Origin: Chloroflexota bacterium
GTDB taxonomy: Bacteria > Chloroflexota > Limnocylindria > Limnocylindrales > CSP1-4
Assembly: GCA_003156975.1 (NCBI GenBank)
Contig: PMIE01000088.1
Location: forward strand, 1,893-44,236
Length of the DNA: 42,344 bases
Reading direction: 5' to 3'
This document shows, piece after piece, positions 23,597-31,303 of this stretch; position 1 is the first letter of the stretch, and every line of letters begins with the position of its first letter. The notes under the pieces were generated by a model. That model saw only the letters and a list, made by a program, of their open reading frames with translations, did not search any database and had not been told where the DNA came from. Position numbers and translations under genes: made by a program.

Positions 23597-24688
23597 TCAT
23601 CCGGCTTCGCGCGAGCCGGCCAATCGCCCGCCGTACTGGCGGCGGTAGTAGTCGTCCCAGTCCCCGGCCTTGATTGCGCGCCACCAGGCCTCGTTGGTGC
23701 GGTACCAGTCGACGGTCGCGGCCAATCCTTCACCAAATGGCACTCTGTTCGTCCAGCCCAGGGCCACGAGCTTCGAACCGTCCATCGCGTACCGGCGATC
23801 GTGGCCGGGCCTATCCTCCACCCGCCGAACGAGGGACCACGGCTTGCCCAGACGTTCGAGCAGGGCGGCCACGACCTCGCTATTGGTGCGCTCGTTGTTG
23901 CCCGGGACGTTGTACGTCTCGCCCGCAACGCCGTGCTCCAGGACGTGGCCGATGGCACCTGCGTGATCGGCCACGTGAAGCCAGTCGCGTTGCTGCAGAC
24001 CGTCGCCGTACAGCGGCAGCGGCTGATCGTCGATGGCGTTGGTAATGAAGAGCGGAATGAGCTTCTCGGGGTGGTGGTACGGCCCATATGTATTGGAGCC
24101 GCGAGTCGTCACCACGTCCATGCCGAAGGTGACGAAGTAGGACCGGGCCAGCAGCTCGCCACCGGCCTTGGCGGCGGAATACGGCGAGCGAGGCTCGAGG
24201 CGATCGTCCTCCCGACTCTCGCCATGCTCCACGGAGCCGTAGACCTCGTCTGTGGAGACCTGCAGAAATCTCGGGGCGGCGGCACGGTCTCCGCCGGCGG
24301 CCCGCGCCTGCTCGATGCGGCATGCTTCGAGCAGCACGTGGACGCCCATCACATCGGTGCGGAGGAACGCTGCCGGGTCCAGGATCGAGCGATCGACGTG
24401 CGATTCGGCGGCGAAATTGACGACGGCGTCCACGTCGGCCACGAGCGGCGCCACGACGGCGGCGTCGGCGATGTCGCCCTCGACAAACCGAAGGCGGGCG
24501 GCTTGCTCGGGATCGGCTTCAACCGCTGCCAGATTGGCCAGGTTGCCCGCGTACGTCAGCTTGTCCAGCACCACGATTGTCGTGCCATCGCGGCGAGCCA
24601 GAGAATCCCTCACGAAGCAAGAGCCGATGAAGCCCGCGGCGCCGGTCACGAGCAGACGGCGAAACCGCGGCGCGTCGCCCTCGCTCAC
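23597..24688 (-). CDS. rmlB: dTDP-glucose 4,6-dehydratase
   Basis: A 363-residue NAD-dependent dehydratase converting dTDP-glucose to dTDP-4-keto-6-deoxyglucose. Seen: RRLLVTGAAGFIGS (NAD site, 10-23), NFAAESHVDRSI (91-102), catalytic STDEVYGS (T146, D147, E148) and Y170-SAAK174. The start is the GTG at 24688, whose bases overlap the rmlA stop (GTGA); the open frame beyond it lies within rmlA and is Pro/Arg-rich. It uses the product of rmlA and feeds rmlD. Confidence 0.94.
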   Translation of the reverse strand: MSEGDAPRFRRLLVTGAAGFIGSCFVRDSLARRDGTTIVVLDKLTYAGNLANLAAVEADPEQAARLRFVEGDIADAAVVAPLVADVDAVVNFAAESHVDRSILDPAAFLRTDVMGVHVLLEACRIEQARAAGGDRAAAPRFLQVSTDEVYGSVEHGESREDDRLEPRSPYSAAKAGGELLARSYFVTFGMDVVTTRGSNTYGPYHHPEKLIPLFITNAIDDQPLPLYGDGLQQRDWLHVADHAGAIGHVLEHGVAGETYNVPGNNERTNSEVVAALLERLGKPWSLVRRVEDRPGHDRRYAMDGSKLVALGWTNRVPFGEGLAATVDWYRTNEAWWRAIKAGDWDDYYRRQYGGRLAGSREAG

Positions 24689-25443
24689 TTGGTCGGCCGG
24701 GCGGGCGGGGCGGCGAGGCGGCCGGAGCGCGACTCCTGCTCGGCCAGTTCCGCAGCCCGGATGAGTGAGGTCACCGTGCCTGCATCCGTCCACAGGCCGT
24801 CGAATTCGGGGGCGAACAACCGACCGGGCAGGTAGTGATTGAGGAGGTCAGTGATCTCGAGCTCGCCGCGGTTCGACGGTACGAGCTGGTCCACGACGCC
24901 GAACGCGTCCGGCCTGAGGAAATACACGCCGATGGGGATCTTGTTGCTCTTTGGCTGCGCGGGCTTCTCCTCGAAGGCGACGACGTTGCCAGCGGCGTCA
25001 AACTCCGCCACACCGAATCGTTCCGGATCCGCCACTTCGTACAGCAGCGTTCCTGCGCCATAGGGACCCGCCTCGAATTCCCGAGCCAGGTCGGCCAGGG
25101 GAGGTCCAAGAAGGACGTTGTCACCGAGGACGACGCAGAAAGCATCATCGCCGACGAAGTCCTGAGCGAGTCCGATGGCATGGGCGATGCCGAGCGCGCC
25201 GCGCTGGTAGCGATATGTGAGGTTCAGCCCAAAATGCTCGCCATCGGCGAGAAGCTCCACGACGTCGCCGACGCTCTTGCCGCCGACGATGACCATGACC
25301 TCTCTGATCCCCATGCCCGCCAGTGTGGCGATTGGGTAGTAGATCATCGGCCGGTCGTAGATCGGCAGAAGGTGCTTGTTGGTGACAATGGTAAGCGGGA
25401 AGAGGCGAGTGGCCGTACCTCCCGCCAGAACGAGACCCTTCAA
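24685..25443 (-). CDS. rmlA: Glucose-1-phosphate thymidylyltransferase
   Basis: A 252-residue nucleotidyltransferase making dTDP-glucose from dTTP and glucose 1-phosphate. Motifs: LKGLVLAGGTATRLFPLT (nucleotide loop), NKHLLPIYDRPMIYYPIATL (sugar-phosphate side) and VVLGDNVLLG. Shorter than the common 290-residue RmlA, lacking the C-terminal dimer extension, as in short-form enzymes. The ORF runs far upstream with Pro/Arg-rich codons shared with the mreC end; I choose TTG at 25443 because GGGAG lies five bases before it and the family begins at this residue. It is 73 bases after mreC and probably in the same operon. Confidence 0.92.
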   Translation of the reverse strand: MKGLVLAGGTATRLFPLTIVTNKHLLPIYDRPMIYYPIATLAGMGIREVMVIVGGKSVGDVVELLADGEHFGLNLTYRYQRGALGIAHAIGLAQDFVGDDAFCVVLGDNVLLGPPLADLAREFEAGPYGAGTLLYEVADPERFGVAEFDAAGNVVAFEEKPAQPKSNKIPIGVYFLRPDAFGVVDQLVPSNRGELEITDLLNHYLPGRLFAPEFDGLWTDAGTVTSLIRAAELAEQESRSGRLAAPPARPTK

Positions 25444-25516
25444 GGTGGCTCCCAAGGACTCAAGGCCGTGAGCGTAGCAGGTTTGAAATCCGTGGCGCCG
25501 CCCAGGTGCCGATCGA

Positions 25517-26599
25517 CTAAGACCCGGGCGTCGGAACCGGCTTGGGTGTCGGCGTCGCCTTGGGTTTCGGCGTGGCCTTGGGCTTGGTCGTCGGATTGAC
25601 CGAGGGATTGACCAGCGGAGACGGCGCAGGGATACAGGTGGCGCCGGGGCTCGCGGAGCTACCCGGGCTCGCGGAGCTACCCGGGTTCGCGGAACTGCCG
25701 GGGCCGGCCGAGCTGCTGGAGCAATACGGTGTCGTGGGCCCAAAACCTCCCTTGTAGTCGGTGATGACCAGAAGGAAGGTAGCGTCGTTCAAATGCGCCG
25801 CCGGCTGGAGGGTTGCGCTCTGGACGACCTCATTGCGGGCCGTCGATACCTGGGTGATCGTACCGATCAGCAGCCCCGGCGGGTAGGGGGACGTGTCGTT
25901 TGTGCCGGAGAGCGCCTCGCCGGCAGTCACCACCGGATCGCCCAATGTCAGGGCCGCTCCGGCGTCGACGTACTGCATCTGGAGCTGCCCGCCAATCGAT
26001 CCCTTGATCGTGCCCGTGGCGTTCGTGTTGACTTCCTTCCCGACGACGACGGCCGAGGGGTCGCTGATCAGCAAGATCGTCGCAACGGTTGCGTCGACTG
26101 AGCTGAGCCGGCCGACCAGTGCTCCACCGGCGTCGATCACGACCTGGCCCTTGCTGAGGCCGTCGGTGCTCCCTTTGTTGATGACCAGTGTCCGCTGGCT
26201 CACGCTTGAGATGTCTCGGACGATGACCCGGACCGGCGTCAACTGGTATGGAACTCCTGCCGCTTGGGCGGTGATCTTCGACCAGTCATCGTTGAGCTTG
26301 GAGATCGACGGCATGCGATTCAGCTCCTCCTGGAGCGTCAGGTTTTCCTGGTTGAGCCGCGCGTTCTCAGTCCTCAGCCGGTCGATCTGGGTCAGGGCCG
26401 ACCAGTACGAGACGGCTGTGTCGTTGAGACCGTTGAGGAACGTCTCAACAGGGCTAACCGCCCAGTTGACTGCCGACTGCATGTCGTGAGCCGTTCGAGT
26501 GCCGGACACGCCCATCAGGCCGACGCTGACGATCAGAAGCACGCCGAATACCGTCCACTCCCGACGGATCGTCCGCCGGGTGGCTGTAATCGCGTTCAT
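25517..26599 (-). CDS. mreC: Rod shape-determining protein MreC
   Basis: A 360-residue bitopic protein that links the MreB filament to the wall-building machinery. N-terminal membrane segment at about 17-33 (VFGVLLIVSVGLMGVSG), coiled coil 72-94 (DRLRTENARLNQENLTLQEELNRM-like), then the double beta-barrel domain up to about residue 280 (VNKGSTDGLSKGQVVI and GTITQV blocks). The C-terminal 75 residues are an unusual Ser/Pro/Gly then Thr/Pro/Lys-rich tail made by short tandem DNA repeats. It follows mreB by 25 bases. No mreD, pbp2 or rodA follows; rmlA is next instead. Confidence 0.93.
   Translation of the reverse strand: MNAITATRRTIRREWTVFGVLLIVSVGLMGVSGTRTAHDMQSAVNWAVSPVETFLNGLNDTAVSYWSALTQIDRLRTENARLNQENLTLQEELNRMPSISKLNDDWSKITAQAAGVPYQLTPVRVIVRDISSVSQRTLVINKGSTDGLSKGQVVIDAGGALVGRLSSVDATVATILLISDPSAVVVGKEVNTNATGTIKGSIGGQLQMQYVDAGAALTLGDPVVTAGEALSGTNDTSPYPPGLLIGTITQVSTARNEVVQSATLQPAAHLNDATFLLVITDYKGGFGPTTPYCSSSSAGPGSSANPGSSASPGSSASPGATCIPAPSPLVNPSVNPTTKPKATPKPKATPTPKPVPTPGS
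25651..25704. repeat. Three 18-bp tandem units coding the MreC tail
   Basis: CTCGCGGAGCTACCCGGG occurs twice exactly (25651-25668, 25669-25686) and once degenerate (25687-25704); in the MreC frame each gives a PGSSA(S/N) unit. A second simple stretch near 25540-25590 codes alternating Thr/Pro/Lys. Confidence 0.85.
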
Positions 26600-26624
26600 A
26601 AGGCCACCGTGGCCCCGCTATGTG

Positions 26625-27683
26625 TCAGCGCGCCGGGCGGGCGTAGGTGTCCGCCACGAGTACTTCTTCCATGAGATCGAGCTCTTCCAGCACCACTCCG
26701 GTGCCGCGGACGACGCATGTCAGCGGGTCGTTGGCGATGTGGACGGGCATCTGGGTCGCCTCTGCGATGCGTCGATCCAGCCCCGAGAGAAGGGCCCCAC
26801 CACCGGCCAGGACAATGCCCTGATCCATGATGTCGGCCACGAGTTCTGGGGGCGTTTCCTCGAGCGTGTCCTTGACGGTATCGACGATGAGGCTCAGCGA
26901 CGGATCCAGGGCCTCGCGGATCTGCTCGCCGCCCACTTCGACGCTGCGGGGCAGGCCCGTCAGCAGGTCGCGGCCGCGGAGCGTGACGCGCTGGGCGTCC
27001 CACTCGCCCGGGGCAGCCGACCCGATGGCGATCTTGATGTCTTCTGCGGTGCGCTCGCCGAGGAACAGGTTGTACTCGCGGCGGGCGTACGAAACGACGT
27101 CGGCGTCCATCTCGTCGCCTCCGATGCGGATGCTGCGGGCAACGACGATGCCACCGAGGCTGATGACCGCGACTTCCGTCGTGCCGCCGCCGATGTCGAT
27201 GATCATGCTGCCAGTTGGTTCGTTGATGGGAAGACCAGCACCGATCGCGGCGGCCATGGGCTCCTCGATCAAACCGGCCCAGCGTGCGCCCGCGTTCATG
27301 GCGGCGTCACGGACGGCGCGCTTCTCGACTTCGGTCACGCCCGACGGAATGCCCAGGAGCATCCGGGGTCGCGGCACCATGCCGATGCGATCGTGAACCT
27401 TTCGTACGAAGTACGCGATCATCTGCTGCGTCACGTCGAAGTCGCTGATGACTCCGTCGCGGAGCGGCCGGACGGCGATGATGCTCGCCGGGGTTCGGCC
27501 GACCATTCGCTTTGCCTCGGCGCCGACGGCGAGAACCTTCCTCGTCTTGGCCTCGAGAGCGACTACGCTCGGCTCGCTGATGACGATGCCGCGGTCGCGG
27601 ACCCAGACCAGGGTGTTGGCGGTGCCAAGGTCGATGCCGACGTCTCGCGAGAAGAGGCCGAGCAGGGATTGCAGTCCGAACAT
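26625..27683 (-). CDS. mreB: Rod shape-determining protein MreB
   Basis: A 352-residue bacterial actin that positions cell-wall synthesis along the cell. The actin-fold ATP site is complete: phosphate 1 loop [13 protein letters not shown] (residues 15-27), phosphate 2 loop [18 protein letters not shown], and adenosine loop [14 protein letters not shown]. The N-terminal [11 protein letters not shown] is amphipathic and suits membrane attachment. Full length for the family. First gene of the mreBC-rmlABD-repeat-protein group. AAGGAA lies about 12 bases before the ATG, a weak ribosome site. Confidence 0.97.
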   Translation of the reverse strand: MFGLQSLLGLFSRDVGIDLGTANTLVWVRDRGIVISEPSVVALEAKTRKVLAVGAEAKRMVGRTPASIIAVRPLRDGVISDFDVTQQMIAYFVRKVHDRIGMVPRPRMLLGIPSGVTEVEKRAVRDAAMNAGARWAGLIEEPMAAAIGAGLPINEPTGSMIIDIGGGTTEVAVISLGGIVVARSIRIGGDEMDADVVSYARREYNLFLGERTAEDIKIAIGSAAPGEWDAQRVTLRGRDLLTGLPRSVEVGGEQIREALDPSLSLIVDTVKDTLEETPPELVADIMDQGIVLAGGGALLSGLDRRIAEATQMPVHIANDPLTCVVRGTGVVLEELDLMEEVLVADTYARPAR

Positions 27684-28003
27684 GATTCGAGGCTGTTCCT
27701 TCTTGTCGTGGCGCTGGCTTTACCGAGGATGGGGACGGATCGCCAGCTGGAGACTCAGACGATCGAGTGGCTCAGAGGCCACGGATTGTGACGGTGGTGC
27801 CTCAATCCACTTTGCGGGAGGACATGTCGCCCGCCTCGATCTTGGAAAGCGCAACCAGTATACCGCCCGACCAGGTCCGGGCTCCTTTGTGGGTCGAGGC
27901 GACTCGGACGGGCTCCGCAGTTTACCGCCCCAACGCAATCGATGGCGCGCCCGCCACTACCCGGCTGCCGTTCGCGTGCAGCGAATCCTGTCTTCGCCCC
28001 GAT
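27684..28003 (-). other. Gene-free region upstream of mreB, candidate promoter at 27857-27862
   Basis: 320 bases between the radC stop and mreB. I see no gene. On the minus strand TATACT (27862-27857) is a possible -10, which would give mreB a leader of about 165 bases; no -35 fits at 16-18 bases. The leader shows no known riboswitch that I recognise. Confidence 0.4.
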
Positions 28004-28765
28004 TCACGCGCTCCGGTCGAAGGCAACGCCCCGATCGCGCAGGGATACGAACCCGTCCCCGGCGACGATCAAGTGATCGAGTAATTGGATGTCGAGCAGG
28101 CGACCGGCTGCAAGTGCTTCGGCCGTCAGTCGCAGGTCGTCCGGGCTGGGTGTCGAGTCGCCCGAAGGGTGATTGTGGACCAGGATCACCCCCGTGGCGC
28201 TGAGCCGGATCGCGTCCCGGAACAACTCGCCGATGCGCACCAGACTCGACGAAACGCTGCCCTGGTAGACCGTCACCTGCCGCAAGACCGCGTTGCGGGT
28301 ATTCAGAAGGACAACTCGGAGTTCCTCGCGCTCCAGATAGCCCATCTGAGGCACGAGCCGCTCCCCGACATCACGCGGCGTTCTGACCATCCAGCGGCCT
28401 TGCGGCCAGTCCGTCACGACGCGACGGCCCAGCTCGAACGCGGCACTGAGTTGCGCGGCCCGCACCGGCCCAACTCCCGGGACTGCCTCAAGCTCGACAT
28501 CCGCGGCCCGGGCCAATCCCACCAGCCCCTCATGCCGGCGCAGAGCATCCGAGGCGGCTTCCACAGCCGTGTGGCCGTGGTTCCCGGACCCCCACAGGAC
28601 GCCGATCAGTTCCGCAGCGCTCAGTGCCCCGGCGCCGTGCATGGCCATGCGCTCTCGCGGCCGTTCCTGCCGAACAGGGAATGCGGCCGCGCCGATCAGC
28701 CGCTCGGCCGTGCCCACGATCCGCTGGGCCGCTGCAGCCCCAGCTTGCCCGTCTGACCGACGCAC
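28004..28765 (-). CDS. radC: RadC/JAB-domain protein
   Basis: A 253-residue RadC family protein. N-terminal ERPRERMAMHGAGALSAAELIG (34-55), a helix-hairpin-helix at 94-106 (AVPGVGPVRAAQL) and the C-terminal JAMM-type metal site HNHPSGDSTPSPDD (H197, H199, S207, D210). Historic naming as a DNA-repair protein is not well supported in any species; a metalloprotease-like or nuclease-like role is debated. The start is GTG 28765 with GGAGGA nine bases upstream. It stands alone between two gene groups. Confidence 0.93.
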   Translation of the reverse strand: MRRSDGQAGAAAAQRIVGTAERLIGAAAFPVRQERPRERMAMHGAGALSAAELIGVLWGSGNHGHTAVEAASDALRRHEGLVGLARAADVELEAVPGVGPVRAAQLSAAFELGRRVVTDWPQGRWMVRTPRDVGERLVPQMGYLEREELRVVLLNTRNAVLRQVTVYQGSVSSSLVRIGELFRDAIRLSATGVILVHNHPSGDSTPSPDDLRLTAEALAAGRLLDIQLLDHLIVAGDGFVSLRDRGVAFDRSA

Positions 28766-29018
28766 GGAATGGTGTCCTCCGATGGCGGCGAGACATTGGC
28801 AGCAACTGCTCCCGGAGCCGAACGACGAAAGCCCGCCGATTCCTTTCGCTATCCGGTCCCGGGAACGCCGTGAGACTACGTGACGCCGCTTACTTCAGGC
28901 CCAACTGCCGCTTATCAGCGGCTCAACTGGAATGGCCGGCGGGCTTGCTCCTCTCCCAGCCGCTCTCGTTGGTCCAGAGCCGTCACTCGGGGCGCCCCTA
29001 CCCGCCACGCGGCGAGAT

Positions 29019-30452
29019 CTACAGGAAGGAAATGATCGTGATCAGGCCGTTGTAGCCGGCATGCAGCGTTCCTGAGGCGAGGATGGATCGACGGCGCATG
29101 TACAGCCACGTCAGGGCAAAGGCCACTGGGACTCGAGCGCCGAAGTTGAAGAGCGCGACGCGCCAGGAAATGGCTGCGTCCGTCGTGGCCGTATTCAGGA
29201 CGTGGATGAATGCGAAGAAGAGCGAGGACCGCAGGATCGCCGAGTTGTGGCCGAGGGACCGGCCCCAGGCGTTGGTCGCGAAGCCGCGAAAGAAGATCTC
29301 CTCGCCGATCGGTGCCACGATCGCGACGGCCACAAACGTGAGCAGGAGCGACAGGCCATCCGACGTCACGGTCTTGTCCGGGGAGATGTCCTCGGGGCGC
29401 AGACCCAGCACCAGCAGCATTGCAGCCGACATCAGGTTCGACGCCAGAATGAGCGGCAGGACCATGGCGAGCGCAACGAGGACGTCTCCGAGTCTATGGT
29501 GGCCCGAGACTCGAGACCTCAACGTCCCGAATGTGGCGCCCCAGGCGCGAGCCCAGCCCGGAGCCGGCTCTGAACTGCGCCAGTCGCTGGAACTCGGGGC
29601 CAGCCGCCCCGGACTGGCGATGTCCCGCCAGGTCAGTGCGCCGGTTCGAACCGCCAGGAAATGGACCAGCCCGCAGTAGGTGCCGAGGTATATCAGCAGC
29701 ACCAGCAACGTGACGGGCGGCGACTCGAGATCGACATGGGCTGCCTTCAGCCCGACGGCGACCAGCAGACTCGCGGCGGTGGTGATTGCCAGGAACGCGC
29801 CAACCGTCAGCAGGGGTGATGGACCGTTGTAGTCATGCCACCCGTCGGCCCGCCTCTGGCGCGCCTGAGCCACCGCTGCCGCGACGAGGCCCACCGCCGC
29901 CACGATGCTCACGGCCTCTATCAAGAGCCACGAAGGAATGGACCCGGAAGCAAGCTTGAACCCCGCCGAGACACCGACCAGGTATAGAAGCAAGGCCGCA
30001 ATTCCGGGCAGTCCAAGGGCGAGGCCCACGGCGTAGAGACGGGGAGACCTCCTGCCCTTCAGGGAGAAGGCCGGCCTCCGCGAGATCGGGGGATGGAAGT
30101 TGCCCGGCGACTCCAGCACCGGAGGCATGGCCGGCGGCATTGAGTAGCCCCAAGGCACTTCGCCGATCGGCCATGAGATCGGCGCGATCGGCCATGGTCC
30201 GGAGAGGGTGCCGGGTCCGTACCACGGCTGCTGCCACGGGGCGGGCGGCGACCACTGGCCGGGCGGCGACCACGGGCCGGGCGGCGACCACGGGCCGGTC
30301 TGCCACTGACCGGGCGACCAGCCGACGGGGGGCGGCGCGGCAACATACGGGGGTTGCCAACCGCCCGGTTGGGGCAGTTGACTCGGATGCGCGTCGGGAT
30401 TGCCGTTGCGGCTCGCGCGCGTGCCCTCCATGTCCTGCCGATCGTTGGCCAT
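29019..30452 (-). CDS. CPBP family intramembrane metalloprotease-like protein with Pro/Trp-rich arm
   Basis: A 477-residue polytopic protein. Residues 1-135 are a soluble arm rich in Pro, Trp and Gly with WSPPG repeats; residues 137 to the end hold about eight membrane segments. The CPBP/Abi glutamic-type motifs are present in order: EEIFFR (E384, E385, R389), FAFIH (F413, H417) and HAGYN (H464, N468), so the active site is complete. Relatives process membrane-bound proteins or prenylated peptides; the substrate here is unknown. It is the last gene of the zinc-ribbon/UPF0182 run, 33 bases after the preceding gene. The start is uncertain because GGAGG is 14 bases upstream of the ATG. Confidence 0.85.
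   Translation of the reverse strand: MANDRQDMEGTRASRNGNPDAHPSQLPQPGGWQPPYVAAPPPVGWSPGQWQTGPWSPPGPWSPPGQWSPPAPWQQPWYGPGTLSGPWPIAPISWPIGEVPWGYSMPPAMPPVLESPGNFHPPISRRPAFSLKGRRSPRLYAVGLALGLPGIAALLLYLVGVSAGFKLASGSIPSWLLIEAVSIVAAVGLVAAAVAQARQRRADGWHDYNGPSPLLTVGAFLAITTAASLLVAVGLKAAHVDLESPPVTLLVLLIYLGTYCGLVHFLAVRTGALTWRDIASPGRLAPSSSDWRSSEPAPGWARAWGATFGTLRSRVSGHHRLGDVLVALAMVLPLILASNLMSAAMLLVLGLRPEDISPDKTVTSDGLSLLLTFVAVAIVAPIGEEIFFRGFATNAWGRSLGHNSAILRSSLFFAFIHVLNTATTDAAISWRVALFNFGARVPVAFALTWLYMRRRSILASGTLHAGYNGLITIISFL
30243..30296. repeat. Three 18-bp tandem units in the CPBP protein arm
   Basis: GGGCGGCGACCAC(T/G)GGCC repeats three times head to tail (30243-30260, 30261-30278, 30279-30296), giving the protein pattern WSPPG(P/Q). 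In frame, so copy-number change would alter only the arm length. Confidence 0.85.
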
Positions 30453-30485
30453 GAGGCGAGGTGAGGCCTCCGAGGATGGGTTCCC

Positions 30486-31094
30486 TCAGCCGCCGATGGC
30501 GGGCTTGCGGTTGGTGATCGTACCCCCGTCGGGCCGCTCCTGTTCACCGGCACCCGTCGGGATCGGCCGTGGCGCCACGAACTGGATCTCGGTTGCCGTT
30601 TGGTCAGTGGTGGCCGCTCTCTCGAAATCCTTGCCGCACCAGGCGCACAGGGTCCAATCGAGGCCGACGAGCTTCTCGCAGTTGGGGCAGACGCGATTCA
30701 AACGGCTGCGGCACCACGGGCAGATGATCCATTCCGGATCCACTCGCCGATCGCAACCCCGGCATGTCTTGACGGCCTCGACCTCGGCCAGCAGCGCTTC
30801 CTCGGCCAGGTTGCGTTCGTAGACGTCGCCGAGACGCTCTGCCGGTCTGATGACGCGATAGACGATCACGCCCAGGACGAAGAGGAAGGGGGTTGGTAGC
30901 AGGATCAGCGCAGCCGCGAAATATGGCAGAACCGGGTTCTCGGTTCTGTCGTGCATATCGCGAAAAGCCCAGTACGCGGCGGCCAGCCAGACGATGAAGA
31001 GGTAGAACACGATCGAATCCAGGACGAACTGAACGACCGCGCTCGAGAAGAACGAGCTGACTACGCTCCCTAGCTGGCCGGAAATGTCTGGCAT
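30486..31094 (-). CDS. Membrane protein with double zinc ribbon
   Basis: A 202-residue protein with two membrane segments (about 21-45 and 58-82), then four CxxC knuckles between about 109 and 155: CRGC, CPWC, CPNC and CAWC, arranged as two zinc ribbons. The ribbons face the same side as both termini, probably the cytoplasm. The tail is Pro/Gly-rich. Part of the cluster from 38668 to 29019. Double zinc ribbons usually mediate protein or nucleic-acid contacts; no enzyme motif is present. ATG 31094 has only a weak purine stretch upstream. Confidence 0.75.
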   Translation of the reverse strand: MPDISGQLGSVVSSFFSSAVVQFVLDSIVFYLFIVWLAAAYWAFRDMHDRTENPVLPYFAAALILLPTPFLFVLGVIVYRVIRPAERLGDVYERNLAEEALLAEVEAVKTCRGCDRRVDPEWIICPWCRSRLNRVCPNCEKLVGLDWTLCAWCGKDFERAATTDQTATEIQFVAPRPIPTGAGEQERPDGGTITNRKPAIGG

Positions 31095-31303
31095 TGGGCT
31101 TGGGTCTCTCTCGTATTCCGCCGTTTCGGCGCGTTCGCCGCCGCGTCGAAAGGCGTTGGGCAGTGTATCAGGATGGCATTGGGCGCCGGCCGAAGACTGA
31201 TGGTTTTCGACGCTGGGGAAGCGCCCGAGGTGACGATCGGGTCGCCTTTCGGGCAGTTGCCAAACTCGCCTTCGGCGGAGTCTTCGATCTCGACCAGTCG
31301 GCG

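Noticed and set aside
23270-24835. 521-residue plus-strand frame opposite rmlB
   Set aside because: Antisense shadow of intact RmlB; no start signal or recognisable domain.
27857-27872. AGTATACCGCCCG upstream of mreB as a third TetR operator
   Set aside because: Only one half matches the palindrome and the other half is lost; a simple -10 hexamer (TATACT) explains it.
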